Assembly (NCBI GenBank): GCA_016794505.1
Contig: JAEUJZ010000139.1
Span: forward strand, 62,001 to 126,000
DNA length: 64,000 nt
DNA from: Myxococcales bacterium
GTDB lineage: Bacteria > Myxococcota_A > Polyangia > Palsa-1104 > JAEUJZ01
Reading direction: 5' to 3'
The notes below the pieces were generated by a model. It had not been told where the DNA came from. It saw only the letters and a program-made list of their open reading frames with translations, and searched no databases. Both the position numbers and the translations under genes were made by a program. Of this stretch, positions 63,523 through 64,000 are shown in pieces. Position 1 is the stretch's first letter. Every line of letters begins with the position of its first letter.

Positions 63523-64000
63523 GCGGCTCTCTCGCGCAGGGGGGACGGGGCGCTTCCGACGGACGAAAAGGGAAGGGGAGCCAAGCGGAAGCCATGCGTG
63601 TGGGCTAGCGCCGCGACGTGCTGAGCGTCGCTAAGCGGGATGCTGTCGCCGATGCCGATGTCGCGCGGCTCGTCGCCAAAGGCCAGCAAGATGGTCTCGC
63701 TGAGGCATGCGAGCTGGATGCCGTCGGGCACGCCGATGATGTTGCCGGGGCCAAAGCGCAGGCTGGGATCGGGCAGGGCGACCAGCCCACCGTCAAAAAC
63801 CATGACATCGCGCCGCTCGCGCACGGTCTGACTGACATCAAACGGTCGCGCCACATCGCAGACGATGCTGCCGGGTGCAATGTGGCGATCGTCGACGATC
63901 GGCTGTCCGGCGCCGCTTGCGGTCACGATCAGCTGGCAGCTGCGCAGGGCATCCAAGCTGCGCTCGACGGCGATGTGGGCCGGCGCAGACGGGGTCTGGG
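63519..64000 (-). CDS. acyl-ACP-reductase-like NAD(P) dehydrogenase, 5' part outside window
   Basis: The frame is open to the window edge, so the N-terminal part is missing. The visible ~160 residues are the end of a Rossmann domain like that of the aldehyde-forming long-chain acyl-[ACP] reductase: ALRSCQLIVTASGAGQPIVDD, GSIVCDVARPFDVS, MVFDGGLVALPD and the closing ACLSETILLAFGDEPRDIGIG ... HTHGFRLAPL, which matches that family's C-terminus in order. A shikimate-dehydrogenase-like enzyme is the alternative. It may be the first or an internal gene of the operon; that cannot be seen. Confidence 0.65.
   Translation of the reverse strand, partial: QTPSAPAHIAVERSLDALRSCQLIVTASGAGQPIVDDRHIAPGSIVCDVARPFDVSQTVRERRDVMVFDGGLVALPDPSLRFGPGNIIGVPDGIQLACLSETILLAFGDEPRDIGIGDSIPLSDAQHVAALAHTHGFRLAPLPFSSVGSAPSPLRERAA

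Overview
The window is high-GC DNA with tightly packed genes. It reads as a chromosome segment of a myxobacterium-like deltaproteobacterium (Myxococcota). The evidence is an imuA-imuB-dnaE2 mutasome cassette next to lexA, two large Ser/Thr-kinase-fold signalling proteins, a FHA/GAF sigma-54 activator, Oar-type TonB receptors with carboxypeptidase-regulatory plugs, many short lipoproteins, and lexA half-sites resembling the motif reported for Myxococcus. This assignment is inference; no rRNA or tRNA gene was seen.

Layout. 1-2.1 kb: 3' part of a TonB-dependent receptor. 2.1-11.3 kb: a DNA-damage block with lexA (-), two unknown genes, then imuA-imuB-dnaE2 (+). 11.3-20.4 kb: a membrane Ser/Thr kinase, MAPEG protein, acetyltransferase, lipoproteins, a GST with an operator-like palindrome in its promoter, a beta-CASP nuclease and a pectinacetylesterase-like lipoprotein. 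20.6-25.6 kb: recA, DUF2306-type membrane protein, rbfA and a NodU/CmcH-type carbamoyltransferase. 25.7-34 kb: a primary-type sigma factor, an unknown gene, a UbiB/ABC1 kinase and a 1437-residue AAA/effector-associated/kinase-like fusion whose ATPase and kinase both look catalytically dead. 34-44 kb: family-5 uracil-DNA glycosylase, an ABC ATPase plus MacA-like adaptor without permease, an unknown membrane protein and an Oar-like receptor. 43-51.8 kb: cell-wall enzymes (lysozyme-like hydrolase, MltD-like transglycosylase with three LysM), lipoproteins, a membrane hydrolase, a histidyl-tRNA-synthetase-like fragment and a sigma-54 activator.

51.8-64 kb: twelve minus-strand genes, nearly all overlapping by 1-4 bp or separated by at most 10 bp. 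They encode an acyl-ACP-reductase-like dehydrogenase, a possible SCP2-like protein, an APC permease, a ferritin-like diiron protein, a small membrane protein, an MprF-type (DUF2156) transferase, a diacylglycerol-kinase-like lipid kinase, an FAD monooxygenase, a histidine-rich membrane protein, an FAD amine/amino-acid oxidase, a TAM41-like nucleotidyltransferase and a cytochrome P450. No PKS or NRPS is present. The set looks like a dedicated lipid- or aminolipid-forming pathway that I cannot match to a named system. The single real gap inside it carries four copies of an 11-bp repeat.

The strongest new signals are that operon, the double pseudo-enzyme fusion, and an identical split 14-base element upstream of both lexA and recA that probably marks the local SOS operator.
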